A DNA stretch of 64,000 nt from [Mycobacterium] crassicus (GTDB lineage: Bacteria; Actinomycetota; Actinomycetes; Mycobacteriales; Mycobacteriaceae). A program made the position numbers and the translations under genes. Positions within the stretch are counted from its first letter, which is position 1. The number at the start of each line of letters is the position of its first letter. The notes under the pieces are model-generated. The model was not told the DNA's origin and did not search any database. It worked only from the letters and a program-made list of their open reading frames with translations. Shown here piece after piece: positions 1-6,620 of the stretch. The stretch covers positions 4,012,800 through 4,076,799 of the forward strand of contig NZ_CP084029.1 in NCBI RefSeq assembly GCF_020181615.1. Direction: 5' to 3'.

Positions 1-116
1 CGCCCGTTGCGCAGCGGGCGCTGGGGATCGAGTCGGGGCATGTTGGCGGCCAGCCAGGTGCGCGCCCGGCCGGCGAACTCCTCGACGGACAGCCCGGTGG
101 CGGCGGTCTGGCTCAT
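1..116 (-). CDS. Acyl-CoA dehydrogenase family protein, N-terminal fragment
   Basis: Only the first 38 codons lie in the window; the gene runs off the left edge. The ATG at 116 overlaps the TGA of the preceding acyl-CoA dehydrogenase gene in an ATGA junction, the usual arrangement for translationally coupled partners. The visible start, with SVEEFAGRARTWLAAN near residues 10-25 followed by MPRLDP, resembles the N-terminal helix of mycobacterial FadE-type acyl-CoA dehydrogenases. No catalytic region can be seen, so the family call rests on this helix and on context. Adjacent FadE pairs in mycobacteria often form alpha2beta2 heterotetramers acting on steroid-derived CoA esters; that this pair does so is inference. 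Confidence 0.6.
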   Translation of the reverse strand, partial: MSQTAATGLSVEEFAGRARTWLAANMPRLDPQRPLRNG

Positions 117-1255
117 GCGGCCGGCTCCGTTGCGCTCGCGGCCCGGAAGATGGCCTGATGATGTTCGGCGGCCGTGCCGAACAGATTGGCGTACAAGGTG
201 ATTCGCCGCAGATAGACGTGCAGGTCGTGTTCCCAGGTGACACCGATGCCACCGTGCAGCTGGACGCATTCCTGGACCAACAGTCCGGCGTGTTCCCCCA
301 GATAGGACTTGGCCGCACCGGCCCACAGCGCGGCATCCGGCGTGCGTGCGGCCATCTTGTCGAGGGCGCCGGCCACGATCCCGCGACCGGCGTGCAGCCA
401 GAGGGTCATGTCGGCGAGCCGGTGCTTGAGCGCCTGATAGGACGCCAGCGGCCGCCCGAAGCTGTATCGGTCCCGGCACCATTCGATGGTCATGGTCAAC
501 ACGGTGTCCAGGATTCCCACGGTTTCCGCGCACATCAGGGCGATGGCGACCTGGGTCTGGCGGTCGATGAGTTGCGGTGTTTGTGCCGCGCCGCCGACGA
601 CAGCCGTCGGCTCGATCTCGACGTCGTTCAGCTCGATTCGGGCGTACTGCTTGACCAGGTCGAGGCAGGGCTGCGCAACCACGGTCACGCCCGGGGCGTC
701 GGCGCCGATCAGGAACTGCCGTAGTGCCCCGTCGTCGGTGCGGGCTCCGACGAGCATCAAGTCGGCCTGCGCGCCGGCCTCGACCCGGTCCTTGACGCCG
801 CGGAGCCGATAGCCGTTCGACGTGGCCGTGGCGGTGACGCTCGGCTGGTGCGGGCGAAAGGCCCGGCCCGGTTCATCGGCCGCCCAGGTGGCCACCAGCT
901 CACCGGAGGCCAGCGCCGCGATGGTCTCGGCGTGGGCGTCCCGGTCCTCGGCGTCCACCAGACCGGCCAGCACGGTGCTCACCGGGTAGAGCGGGCCAGG
1001 CCCCGCCGTGCGCCCGATCGCTTCGGCGATCGCCGCCAAATCGTGCAGCCCACTGGCCGAGGCACTGCCGCCACCGAGCTCCTCGGGCACCAGCAGCCCG
1101 GCCCACCCCAGCTCGGCGGCTTGAGCCCACCACTGCCGATCCCAGGAGCGATGCTGGGCGTGCAGTGCGCGCTGGTGGCTCAGCGCCGCGTGCTTGTCCA
1201 GGAAGGCACGCGCGGTGTCGACGAACAGCGCTGCCTCTGAAGATGATTCGATCAC
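113..1255 (-). CDS. Acyl-CoA dehydrogenase (FadE family)
   Basis: A 380-residue flavoprotein of the acyl-CoA dehydrogenase family, expected to oxidise an acyl-CoA to the 2,3-enoyl-CoA with FAD. Family marks are PEELGG near residue 57, FGRPLASYQALKH from residue 266 and the FAD/dimer motif QLHGGIGVTWE at 332-342. Length is normal for the short FadE type. The start is GTG at 1255, preceded by AGGAGG a few bases upstream. It lies 28 bases after the TauD-like gene and overlaps the next acyl-CoA dehydrogenase by 4 bases, so it is probably the penultimate visible gene of the catabolic operon. I could not place a catalytic glutamate with confidence; it may be the non-catalytic partner of a heteromeric pair. 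Substrate unknown. Confidence 0.85.
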   Translation of the reverse strand: MIESSSEAALFVDTARAFLDKHAALSHQRALHAQHRSWDRQWWAQAAELGWAGLLVPEELGGGSASASGLHDLAAIAEAIGRTAGPGPLYPVSTVLAGLVDAEDRDAHAETIAALASGELVATWAADEPGRAFRPHQPSVTATATSNGYRLRGVKDRVEAGAQADLMLVGARTDDGALRQFLIGADAPGVTVVAQPCLDLVKQYARIELNDVEIEPTAVVGGAAQTPQLIDRQTQVAIALMCAETVGILDTVLTMTIEWCRDRYSFGRPLASYQALKHRLADMTLWLHAGRGIVAGALDKMAARTPDAALWAGAAKSYLGEHAGLLVQECVQLHGGIGVTWEHDLHVYLRRITLYANLFGTAAEHHQAIFRAASATEPAA

Positions 1256-1283
1256 CGTGCCTCCTGGCTGCTACTTCGGACCG

Positions 1284-2129
1284 TCATCGAATCGGCTCGT
1301 CGCCGAGCACCGTGGTGCGCAGCATCTCGCGTGGTGAGTCCGCGGCATAGGGCGCGGCGCGATGCAACACACCGCGGTTGTCCCAGATGACGGTGTCACC
1401 CGCGGTCCAGCTGTGCGAGTACACCTTGCCGGCGGCGGTGGCGCGGTCGAGCAGTTCGGCGAGCAACGCCCGCCCGGCATCGCGATCCATGCCCACGACG
1501 TAGTCGGCCGAGGCGCCCAGCACCAGCGACTTGCGGCCACTGCGATGGTTCCACACCAGTGGATGCTCACGGGTGGGACGAGACCTCCAGCGCGCCAGTT
1601 CCTCCGGTGCCGGATCGGGGGTGACACGCCGCTGGGACGCCTCCAGCGAATGCACCACCCGCAGCGAGCCGAGGCGCAGCTTTTCGTCGTCGCTCAGCGC
1701 GTCATAGGCGGCATAGGCGCTGGCGAACTCGGTCTCGCCGCCGCGCTCGGCCGGCCGCACCGCCGACAGAACGGTGGCCTTCTGGGGGCATTCGTCACCC
1801 AGCGGCGTGCAGCCATCGATATGCCACACGAAGGTGGCACGCAGATACGCCGCCGCCGAGTTCTTGGCGGTGTCCAAGGTGACGGGGTATATGCCCGCCA
1901 CCGGATGGTGGCCGTCGGCGGAGTGGTCGATATCCCCCAGCTGCCGGCAGAACGCGACCTGGGCGGCCGGATCGATTCGCAGGCCCCGGAAGACCAGGAC
2001 ACCGTTGTCCTCCAGCGCCTGCAGCACCGCGGCACCCAGACCGCCGTCGGCGGCCAGCCGATCCGGGTCGACGTCACGCACCTCGGCGCCCACCGAGGCG
2101 GTGAGTTTGTTGATGGTGAGCAGACTCAT
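1284..2129 (-). CDS. TauD/TfdA-type Fe(II)/2-oxoglutarate dioxygenase
   Basis: A 281-residue protein of the TauD/TfdA family, non-heme iron enzymes that couple 2-oxoglutarate decarboxylation to hydroxylation of a substrate. The facial triad is visible: H103 and D105 in WHIDG and the distal H256 in GVLHRAAPY near the C-terminus. Length fits the family. The ATG at 2129 lies 24 bases after the small helical protein gene and 28 bases before the acyl-CoA dehydrogenase gene, so it is likely cotranscribed. Together with two Rieske-type proteins and acyl-CoA dehydrogenases it points to oxidative breakdown of an organic acid or alicyclic/aromatic compound. The family includes enzymes acting on sulfonates, phenoxyacetates and carnitine-like substrates; the sequence does not tell which applies. 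Confidence 0.85.
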   Translation of the reverse strand: MSLLTINKLTASVGAEVRDVDPDRLAADGGLGAAVLQALEDNGVLVFRGLRIDPAAQVAFCRQLGDIDHSADGHHPVAGIYPVTLDTAKNSAAAYLRATFVWHIDGCTPLGDECPQKATVLSAVRPAERGGETEFASAYAAYDALSDDEKLRLGSLRVVHSLEASQRRVTPDPAPEELARWRSRPTREHPLVWNHRSGRKSLVLGASADYVVGMDRDAGRALLAELLDRATAAGKVYSHSWTAGDTVIWDNRGVLHRAAPYAADSPREMLRTTVLGDEPIR

Positions 2130-2152
2130 GGTGGCGTCCGTCCTTTCGGGAG

Positions 2153-2488
2153 TCAGGGCGTGGGTCCGCCGGTGCGGATCATCACGGCGTCGGCGGCGTC
2201 GACCGGGGCGGGTTGGTGCATGATCTCCACCGCCATCGCGACCATGATCAGCGAATAGATCAGGTGCAGCAGGTTCAGTGCCTCATCGGGCAGTTCATCG
2301 AGGGCGAACTTGTCGCAGTAGTCGATCGCCTCTTGAAGCCGCGGGAAGAACGCGTCGTAGAAGCGGTGCAGGTCGGCCATGCTGCTGGCGACCCGCTGAT
2401 TCCAGCGCTCGGTTTCGGTTGTCAGACACCAGATTTCGCTGAACTCTTCGAGCTCACAGAAGGCACTCGGCAGCCGTTTCGACGTCAC
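2153..2488 (-). CDS. Small helical protein paired with Rieske-type oxygenase (copy 2)
   Basis: A 111-residue acidic, mostly helical protein of unrecognised family. It starts at GTG 2488, whose last bases overlap the TGA of the upstream Rieske-type gene (GTGA), so translation is probably coupled. It is clearly paralogous to the product of 6285-6614: shared blocks are W-C-L-x2-E-x-E-R, SSMA-D/E-L, YCDKF, LPD-D/E and a hydrophobic L-x-H-L-x-Y-S segment. In both places the gene directly follows a Rieske alpha-subunit gene. It is too short and has the wrong motifs for the usual beta subunit of ring-hydroxylating oxygenases. A role as an accessory, assembly or small structural subunit is inference. 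A longer reading frame extends upstream into the oxygenase gene but is only a shadow. Confidence 0.75.
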   Translation of the reverse strand: MTSKRLPSAFCELEEFSEIWCLTTETERWNQRVASSMADLHRFYDAFFPRLQEAIDYCDKFALDELPDEALNLLHLIYSLIMVAMAVEIMHQPAPVDAADAVMIRTGGPTP

Positions 2489-3702
2489 CGCACTACCTCT
2501 GCATGGTCCGCGACCCAGTCGGTGACCACCTTGTGCAGGTGACGGACCAGGATCTCCTGATCGTTGAGCGGGAACTCGTCGAGGATGCCGTACTCCAGGG
2601 CTGCCTGGGTGCCGCCGAGCATGCCGGCATCCTGCAGCGCGAATTCCTTGAGCACCACCGCCGCAACCTCGTGTTCGATGCGCTCGCGAACACTGCGGGC
2701 GGGATGGAAATAGGTGAACGCCTCGAACCGATGCGTGTTGTAGGAGGTGGGCCAATACCGGTACACCAGATACCAGCCGCCGTAGATCAGGATCTCGGTG
2801 TTGGGGAAGATCTGGAAGTTGCTGATCCCCCAGGGTTCGATCCCACCCGGGTTCACCCCGGCGGGAATCTCGCCGATGTCCGGGGTCTGCCACGGTCCGA
2901 CCAGCCCACTGCGGGTGGCCCGCTCGATCGGATACATGTATTCCGGGGGCAGCAGCCAACGGCGACGGCCCGCGGTGGAGACCAGCCGGTGCGGGCCGTC
3001 GAGTTGGAAATGGCCGCAGGTGAATCCGGCATCGGGATCGCGCACCGCCGCCGGTACCTGCTGGGAATGCAGCGCCGGGACGTGGTAGTACTCCTGAAAC
3101 GCGTCGGCGAAGATCTTCCAGTTGCTGTTGTTGTGGGCCACCCAGTCGTAGCGTTCGGTCAGCTTCTCGAACGGGTAGCCGTCGAGGCCGGTGATCATCG
3201 GCCCCAGGAACTCGCGCAGGCTCTGGCGCGGCTCGGCGGCGAAGTTGACGAAGACGAAACCGTTCCAGAGCTCGCAGTGCACACCGACCAGTCCGGCGCC
3301 GGACGGCTGGGCGGGCGTGCCGTTGAGTTCGTAGCCGCAGCCACACCGGTTGCAGGACAGCGCATCTACGGTGCCACTGATCGCGCGTCCGGTCGAGTCG
3401 GCCCCGACCAGCTGGTGCCCCCTGCGGCGGCACCGGTTGCGGAAGGCGCGGATGGTGTCATCGCGATCGCGCACCAGAATGAGCGCGGCGCCGACGACTT
3501 CGATCTCTTTCGTCACGTAGCTGCCCGGCCGGGGAATCTCCTCGACGCGGGCGAGGTTGAGCCAGGCGCGTTTGAACACGGCTTCCCGTTCGAGTTCGAA
3601 GAACTCCGGCGACGTGGAATCGGCGAAGGACACCGGCCCGGTACCCAAGTCGGGGTAGTGCTCGGTCCAGGACCCCTGTGGCGGCCGGCCCGTTCGCATC
3701 AT
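2485..3702 (-). CDS. Rieske oxygenase alpha-subunit homologue with altered 2Fe-2S ligands
   Basis: A 405-residue homologue of aromatic-ring-hydroxylating oxygenase alpha subunits. The start at ATG 3702 is chosen because GGGGAGG lies 5 bases upstream; a GTG at 3720 overlapping the SDR stop is the alternative. The C-terminal catalytic domain looks intact, with H-x4-H in YHVPALH after NWKIFADAFQE. In the N-terminal domain the normal Cys-x-His and Cys-x2-His pairs are replaced: C91-x-R93 and C117-x2-C120-x-C122. Its paralogue at 6621-7886 has C91/H93 and C117/H120 at the same positions. It therefore cannot bind a standard Rieske cluster; it may hold an all-cysteine cluster or none, and may work only with the intact paralogue. 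It is followed, with overlap, by a small helical protein gene. Confidence 0.85.
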   Translation of the reverse strand: MMRTGRPPQGSWTEHYPDLGTGPVSFADSTSPEFFELEREAVFKRAWLNLARVEEIPRPGSYVTKEIEVVGAALILVRDRDDTIRAFRNRCRRRGHQLVGADSTGRAISGTVDALSCNRCGCGYELNGTPAQPSGAGLVGVHCELWNGFVFVNFAAEPRQSLREFLGPMITGLDGYPFEKLTERYDWVAHNNSNWKIFADAFQEYYHVPALHSQQVPAAVRDPDAGFTCGHFQLDGPHRLVSTAGRRRWLLPPEYMYPIERATRSGLVGPWQTPDIGEIPAGVNPGGIEPWGISNFQIFPNTEILIYGGWYLVYRYWPTSYNTHRFEAFTYFHPARSVRERIEHEVAAVVLKEFALQDAGMLGGTQAALEYGILDEFPLNDQEILVRHLHKVVTDWVADHAEVVR

Positions 3703-3716
3703 CGAGACCTCCCCGG

Positions 3717-4481
3717 TCACAGCACCGCCCCGCCGTTGACGCCGAGCACTTGGCCGGTGATGAACCCGGCCTCGTCGGAGCACAGGAACGCGACTGCCGC
3801 AGCGATATCGGCGCCGGTCCCCAAGTGACCCATCGGGATATTGGCGGCGATCTGTTCGTTGGGCGGCAGAAAACCGGCAGCTTGCGACTGGTGCTGCATC
3901 GGTGTCTCGATTCCCGACGGCGGGATGTTGTTGACGGTGATGCCGTGTGGCGCATATTCGCGGGCCAGCGACTTGGTCAAGGTGATCACCGCGCCTTTGG
4001 ACGCCGCGTAGTGGGCCGCGAACGGCGAGCCGCGTTGCGCGCTGGATGACGAGATCATCACGATCCGGCCCCATCGGTGGGCGATCATGTCCGGCAGGGC
4101 GGCCTGGCAACAGTGAAAGGTCCCGGTCAGGTTGACGTCGAGGACGCGCGCCCACTCGGCGGAAGTGATCGCGGTGAACGGCGCGTAGCCGAAGACGCCG
4201 GCACTGGTGACCAGAATGCCGGGCGGGCCGAGTTCGTTGCGAATCCGGACAAAGGCCTCATCGACCGCGGCACGGTCGGTGACATCGACCTCGATGCCCA
4301 GAACCTGCCCGCCGCTGCCGCGCAGTTGCGCGGCGAGCTGTTGTGCGGCCGGGCCGTTGATGTCGAGCACAGCCAGGCGGTTGCCGCGCCGAACCAGCTC
4401 ACGACTGGTCGCCTCGCCCATCCCCGACGCCCCGCCGGTCACCACGGCGACCCGGCCCGTGGCATCGATCTCGTTCGGCAC
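3717..4481 (-). CDS. Short-chain dehydrogenase/reductase (SDR)
   Basis: A 254-residue classical SDR. It has the nucleotide-binding GGASGMGE at residues 16-23, D40 at the end of the second strand (suggesting NAD rather than NADP), NLTG near 118, a serine cluster near 143-148 and Y158-x3-K162 in YAASK. The NAG motif is SAG here. It probably oxidises an alcohol or ketone intermediate of the cluster's substrate. The start is GTG 4481, which fits a leaderless transcript because a TAACAT -10 box ends 6 bases upstream. The stop lies just before the Rieske-homologue start, so this SDR heads the second transcription unit of the cluster. Confidence 0.85.
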   Translation of the reverse strand: MPNEIDATGRVAVVTGGASGMGEATSRELVRRGNRLAVLDINGPAAQQLAAQLRGSGGQVLGIEVDVTDRAAVDEAFVRIRNELGPPGILVTSAGVFGYAPFTAITSAEWARVLDVNLTGTFHCCQAALPDMIAHRWGRIVMISSSSAQRGSPFAAHYAASKGAVITLTKSLAREYAPHGITVNNIPPSGIETPMQHQSQAAGFLPPNEQIAANIPMGHLGTGADIAAAVAFLCSDEAGFITGQVLGVNGGAVL

Positions 4482-4517
4482 ACCGGCATGTTATCAAGTA
4501 CTTGTCATTATCTTCAA
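4482..4517 (-). promoter_or_regulatory. Predicted leaderless promoter of the SDR-Rieske unit
   Basis: On the minus strand TTGAAG (4517-4512) and TAACAT (4493-4488) are separated by 18 bases, and the GTG start codon at 4481 falls where the transcript should begin. This matches the mycobacterial TANNNT -10 and the common leaderless arrangement. A palindrome lies in the spacer between the two boxes. Seen by eye only; no transcript data. Confidence 0.5.
4494..4505. promoter_or_regulatory. Predicted MarR operator, site 1
   Basis: TCAAGTACTTGT contains the perfect 10-base palindrome CAAGTACTTG at 4495-4504. It sits between the -35 and -10 boxes of the SDR promoter, where a bound regulator would block RNA polymerase. 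A 10-of-12 match (TCAAGTAGTTGA) lies over the -35 box of the other promoter in this cluster, at 7948-7959. The MarR gene next door is the obvious candidate to bind both; that link is inference. Confidence 0.55.
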
Positions 4518-4546
4518 GGGTCGGGATCCGGCGCCGGCCGGCCGGC

Positions 4547-4999
4547 TCAGGAGTCGACTCGGTCAGCGAACGGGGTATGCCCGGTGCCCTGCTCGATCAC
4601 CCGGGTGAGCAAGGCGCGCAGCGCCTGCTGTTCGTCGTCGGTGAGCACCCCGAAGACCCGGGCGTGCGCGGCAAGGGCGTCGCTGAGCACCGCCGAGGTC
4701 ACCGCCCGGCCCTCATCGGTGAGATACGCCTGCAGCATCCGTCCGTGCTGCGGGTTCGGCTTGCGCTCGACGAGCCCGCGGCGCTCCAGCGCGGTCAATG
4801 CCAACTGCACACCCTGCGGGGTGATCAACAGCCGCCGGGCCAGTTCGGCGCCCGAGAGCCCCGGTTCATTGGCCAGCTGGCGCAATAGGCCGATCTGAGC
4901 GGTACTCACGCCGTGTTCGCTGATCGCTTCGTTGACGGTGGTGAGCGAGAAGTAGAAGGCCTGCTTGAGCAGCCACAGGATATTGTCGGTGAATTCCAT
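4547..4999 (-). CDS. MarR-family transcriptional regulator
   Basis: A 150-residue winged-helix regulator of the MarR family. Visible parts are an N-terminal dimerisation helix, the recognition region LSGAELARRLLITPQGV near residues 47-63, and a wing with ALERRGLVERKPNPQHGR. The length is typical. MarR proteins bind short palindromes as dimers and usually release DNA when they bind a small aromatic ligand or CoA thioester. The ATG at 4999 has GGAGAG 6 bases upstream. It lies 41 bases downstream of the amidohydrolase gene, so it is probably cotranscribed with the first Rieske unit and controls both units through the shared palindrome. Confidence 0.85.
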   Translation of the reverse strand: MEFTDNILWLLKQAFYFSLTTVNEAISEHGVSTAQIGLLRQLANEPGLSGAELARRLLITPQGVQLALTALERRGLVERKPNPQHGRMLQAYLTDEGRAVTSAVLSDALAAHARVFGVLTDDEQQALRALLTRVIEQGTGHTPFADRVDS

Positions 5000-5040
5000 A
5001 CCGTCTCTCCCGCATACCGTTTACCGATCCGCTGCGCGGG

Positions 5041-6288
5041 TCAGCCGCGCTTGTGAATCTGTCCGTCCTTCATGACGAACCGTACGTCAAGCGTGGCGGC
5101 GATGTCCCGGGTCGGATCGCCTGGAACCGCGATGATGTCGGCGAGGTAGCCCGGCGCCAGCCGGCCCAACTCGTGGTCCGCGTCGATGAGTTCTGCGCTG
5201 GTGAGCGTGGCCGCCCGCAGTGCCTGCACCGGTGTCATACCGCGTTCGACGAGCGCACACAGCTCCATGGCGTTGCGGCCGTGCGGGATGGCCGGCGCAT
5301 CGGTGCCGCATGCGATGCGCACGCCTGCAGCGATTGCCCTGGGCAGCATGGCCTTTGCGCGGGGAAAGACTTCAGCGGCCTTCTTGCGCAACTCCGGCGC
5401 TATGCGATCCACCGCCATCGCATCGGTGAGGTAGGTGGTGGAGACCAAGAAGGTGCCGTGGTCGACCATCATCGCGATGGTCTCATCGCTGGCCAAAAAG
5501 CCGTGTTCGATGCAGTCGATACCGGCGCGGATGCACGCCTGGATCGCTGTGTCACCGACCGCATGGGCGGCGACTCGCACACCGGCCCGGTGGGCCTCGT
5601 CGGCGATCGCGGCGAATTCGGCGTCCGAGTACTGCTGAGCACCCGGGGATGTGCTGTGCGACATCACTCCCCCCGACGCGGAGACCTTGATCAGCTTGGC
5701 GCCGTGACGAATCTGGTAGCGCACACAGGCGATCACGTCCGGGACACCGTTGGCGATCCCCTCGGCTACCGACAGCGGCATGATGCCCGGCGCCAGGCGC
5801 TGGAACACCGTCGGATCCAGGTGACCGCCGTAGGGCGTGACCGCGTGGCCGGCCGGGTAGATGCGCGGCCCGGCGTGCCACCCTTGGTCGATGGCGCGTT
5901 GCAGCGCCACATCGAGCAGATAGCCACCGGTTTTGACCATCAGTCCCAGGTTGCGCACGGTGGTGAATCCGGCATCCAGCGTGGTGCGGGCATTCACCGC
6001 ACCGCGCAGGGTCCGGTAGGCCGGATCGTCCTGCACCCCGTGCATGGGCGTCGGCAGGCCCTCGGGGGAACCGGGCCCACCGATGAGCAGGTTCAGCTCC
6101 ATGTCCATCAGACCGGGCAGCAGCGTGACATCGCCGAGATCGATGTCGTCGATCGGATCCGGTGGCAGCTCAGCAGGATTGATCGAGGCGATACGGTTGC
6201 CCTCGATCACCACCACGGCAGGAGAACGCACCTCACCGGCGTCGACGTCTACCCAGCGCGCGGCGCGCAGGATGCGGGTCTCGGTCAC
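5041..6288 (-). CDS. Amidohydrolase-family protein lacking the HxH motif
   Basis: A 415-residue member of the metal-dependent amidohydrolase superfamily (imidazolonepropionase/prolidase-like branch). K201 in KLIKVSASGG, H242, H262 in CIEHG and D330 in CGTDA are at the expected metal or catalytic positions. The N-terminal HxH that follows LLPGLMDM in the family reads E64-L-N66 here. The enzyme may bind one metal through the remaining ligands, or be a subfamily with different chemistry. The start is GTG 6288 overlapping the TGA of the small helical protein gene. It lies in the first unit of the Rieske cluster and would hydrolyse an amide, lactam or ester ring; the substrate cannot be read from the sequence. 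Confidence 0.8.
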   Translation of the reverse strand: MTETRILRAARWVDVDAGEVRSPAVVVIEGNRIASINPAELPPDPIDDIDLGDVTLLPGLMDMELNLLIGGPGSPEGLPTPMHGVQDDPAYRTLRGAVNARTTLDAGFTTVRNLGLMVKTGGYLLDVALQRAIDQGWHAGPRIYPAGHAVTPYGGHLDPTVFQRLAPGIMPLSVAEGIANGVPDVIACVRYQIRHGAKLIKVSASGGVMSHSTSPGAQQYSDAEFAAIADEAHRAGVRVAAHAVGDTAIQACIRAGIDCIEHGFLASDETIAMMVDHGTFLVSTTYLTDAMAVDRIAPELRKKAAEVFPRAKAMLPRAIAAGVRIACGTDAPAIPHGRNAMELCALVERGMTPVQALRAATLTSAELIDADHELGRLAPGYLADIIAVPGDPTRDIAATLDVRFVMKDGQIHKRG

Positions 6289-6614
6289 GGAACGGGCTCG
6301 GCGATGCAGTCGATCACCGCGCTGGCGGTGTTGGGAACCTGCGGCTGCTTCCAGGATTCGGCGGGAAACGACACCGTGACCATCGAATACAGCAGGTGCA
6401 TCAGATGCAGCACATCGTCAGGCAGATCGTTGAGGCTGAACTTGTCGCAGTACGCCAGCGCCTCCTCGGCGCGCTCGGTCACGGCATCGTAGAAGGCTTG
6501 CAGCTCGGCCATGGAGCTGCCCAACCGCTTGGCGTAGCGCTCCGGTTCGGAGGGCAGACACCAGTCGGCGAACCGTTCCAGGTCGGCGAAATCAGTGGGC
6601 AGCAAACCGGTCAT
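6285..6614 (-). CDS. Small helical protein paired with Rieske oxygenase (copy 1)
   Basis: A 109-residue protein paralogous to the one at 2153-2488. Shared blocks include W-C-L-x2-E-x-E-R, SSMAEL, FYDA, YCDKF and LPDDVLHLMHLLYS. Both genes follow a Rieske alpha-subunit gene directly; here the spacing is 6 bases from the oxygenase stop. The protein has no cysteine pairs, signal peptide or obvious cofactor motif and is predicted to be all helix with an amphipathic C-terminal half. Function unknown. The recurring pairing suggests it binds or stabilises the oxygenase or relays to a specific reductase, none of which is encoded nearby. Confidence 0.8.
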   Translation of the reverse strand: MTGLLPTDFADLERFADWCLPSEPERYAKRLGSSMAELQAFYDAVTERAEEALAYCDKFSLNDLPDDVLHLMHLLYSMVTVSFPAESWKQPQVPNTASAVIDCIAEPVP

Positions 6615-6620
6615 CGCTGA

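Noticed and set aside
2489..3433. Upstream extension of the small protein gene giving a 426-residue frame
   Set aside because: The extra N-terminal part is arginine/proline-rich antisense-frame shadow of the Rieske homologue; the GTG at 2488 with GTGA overlap gives the protein homologous to the 6285-6614 paralogue.
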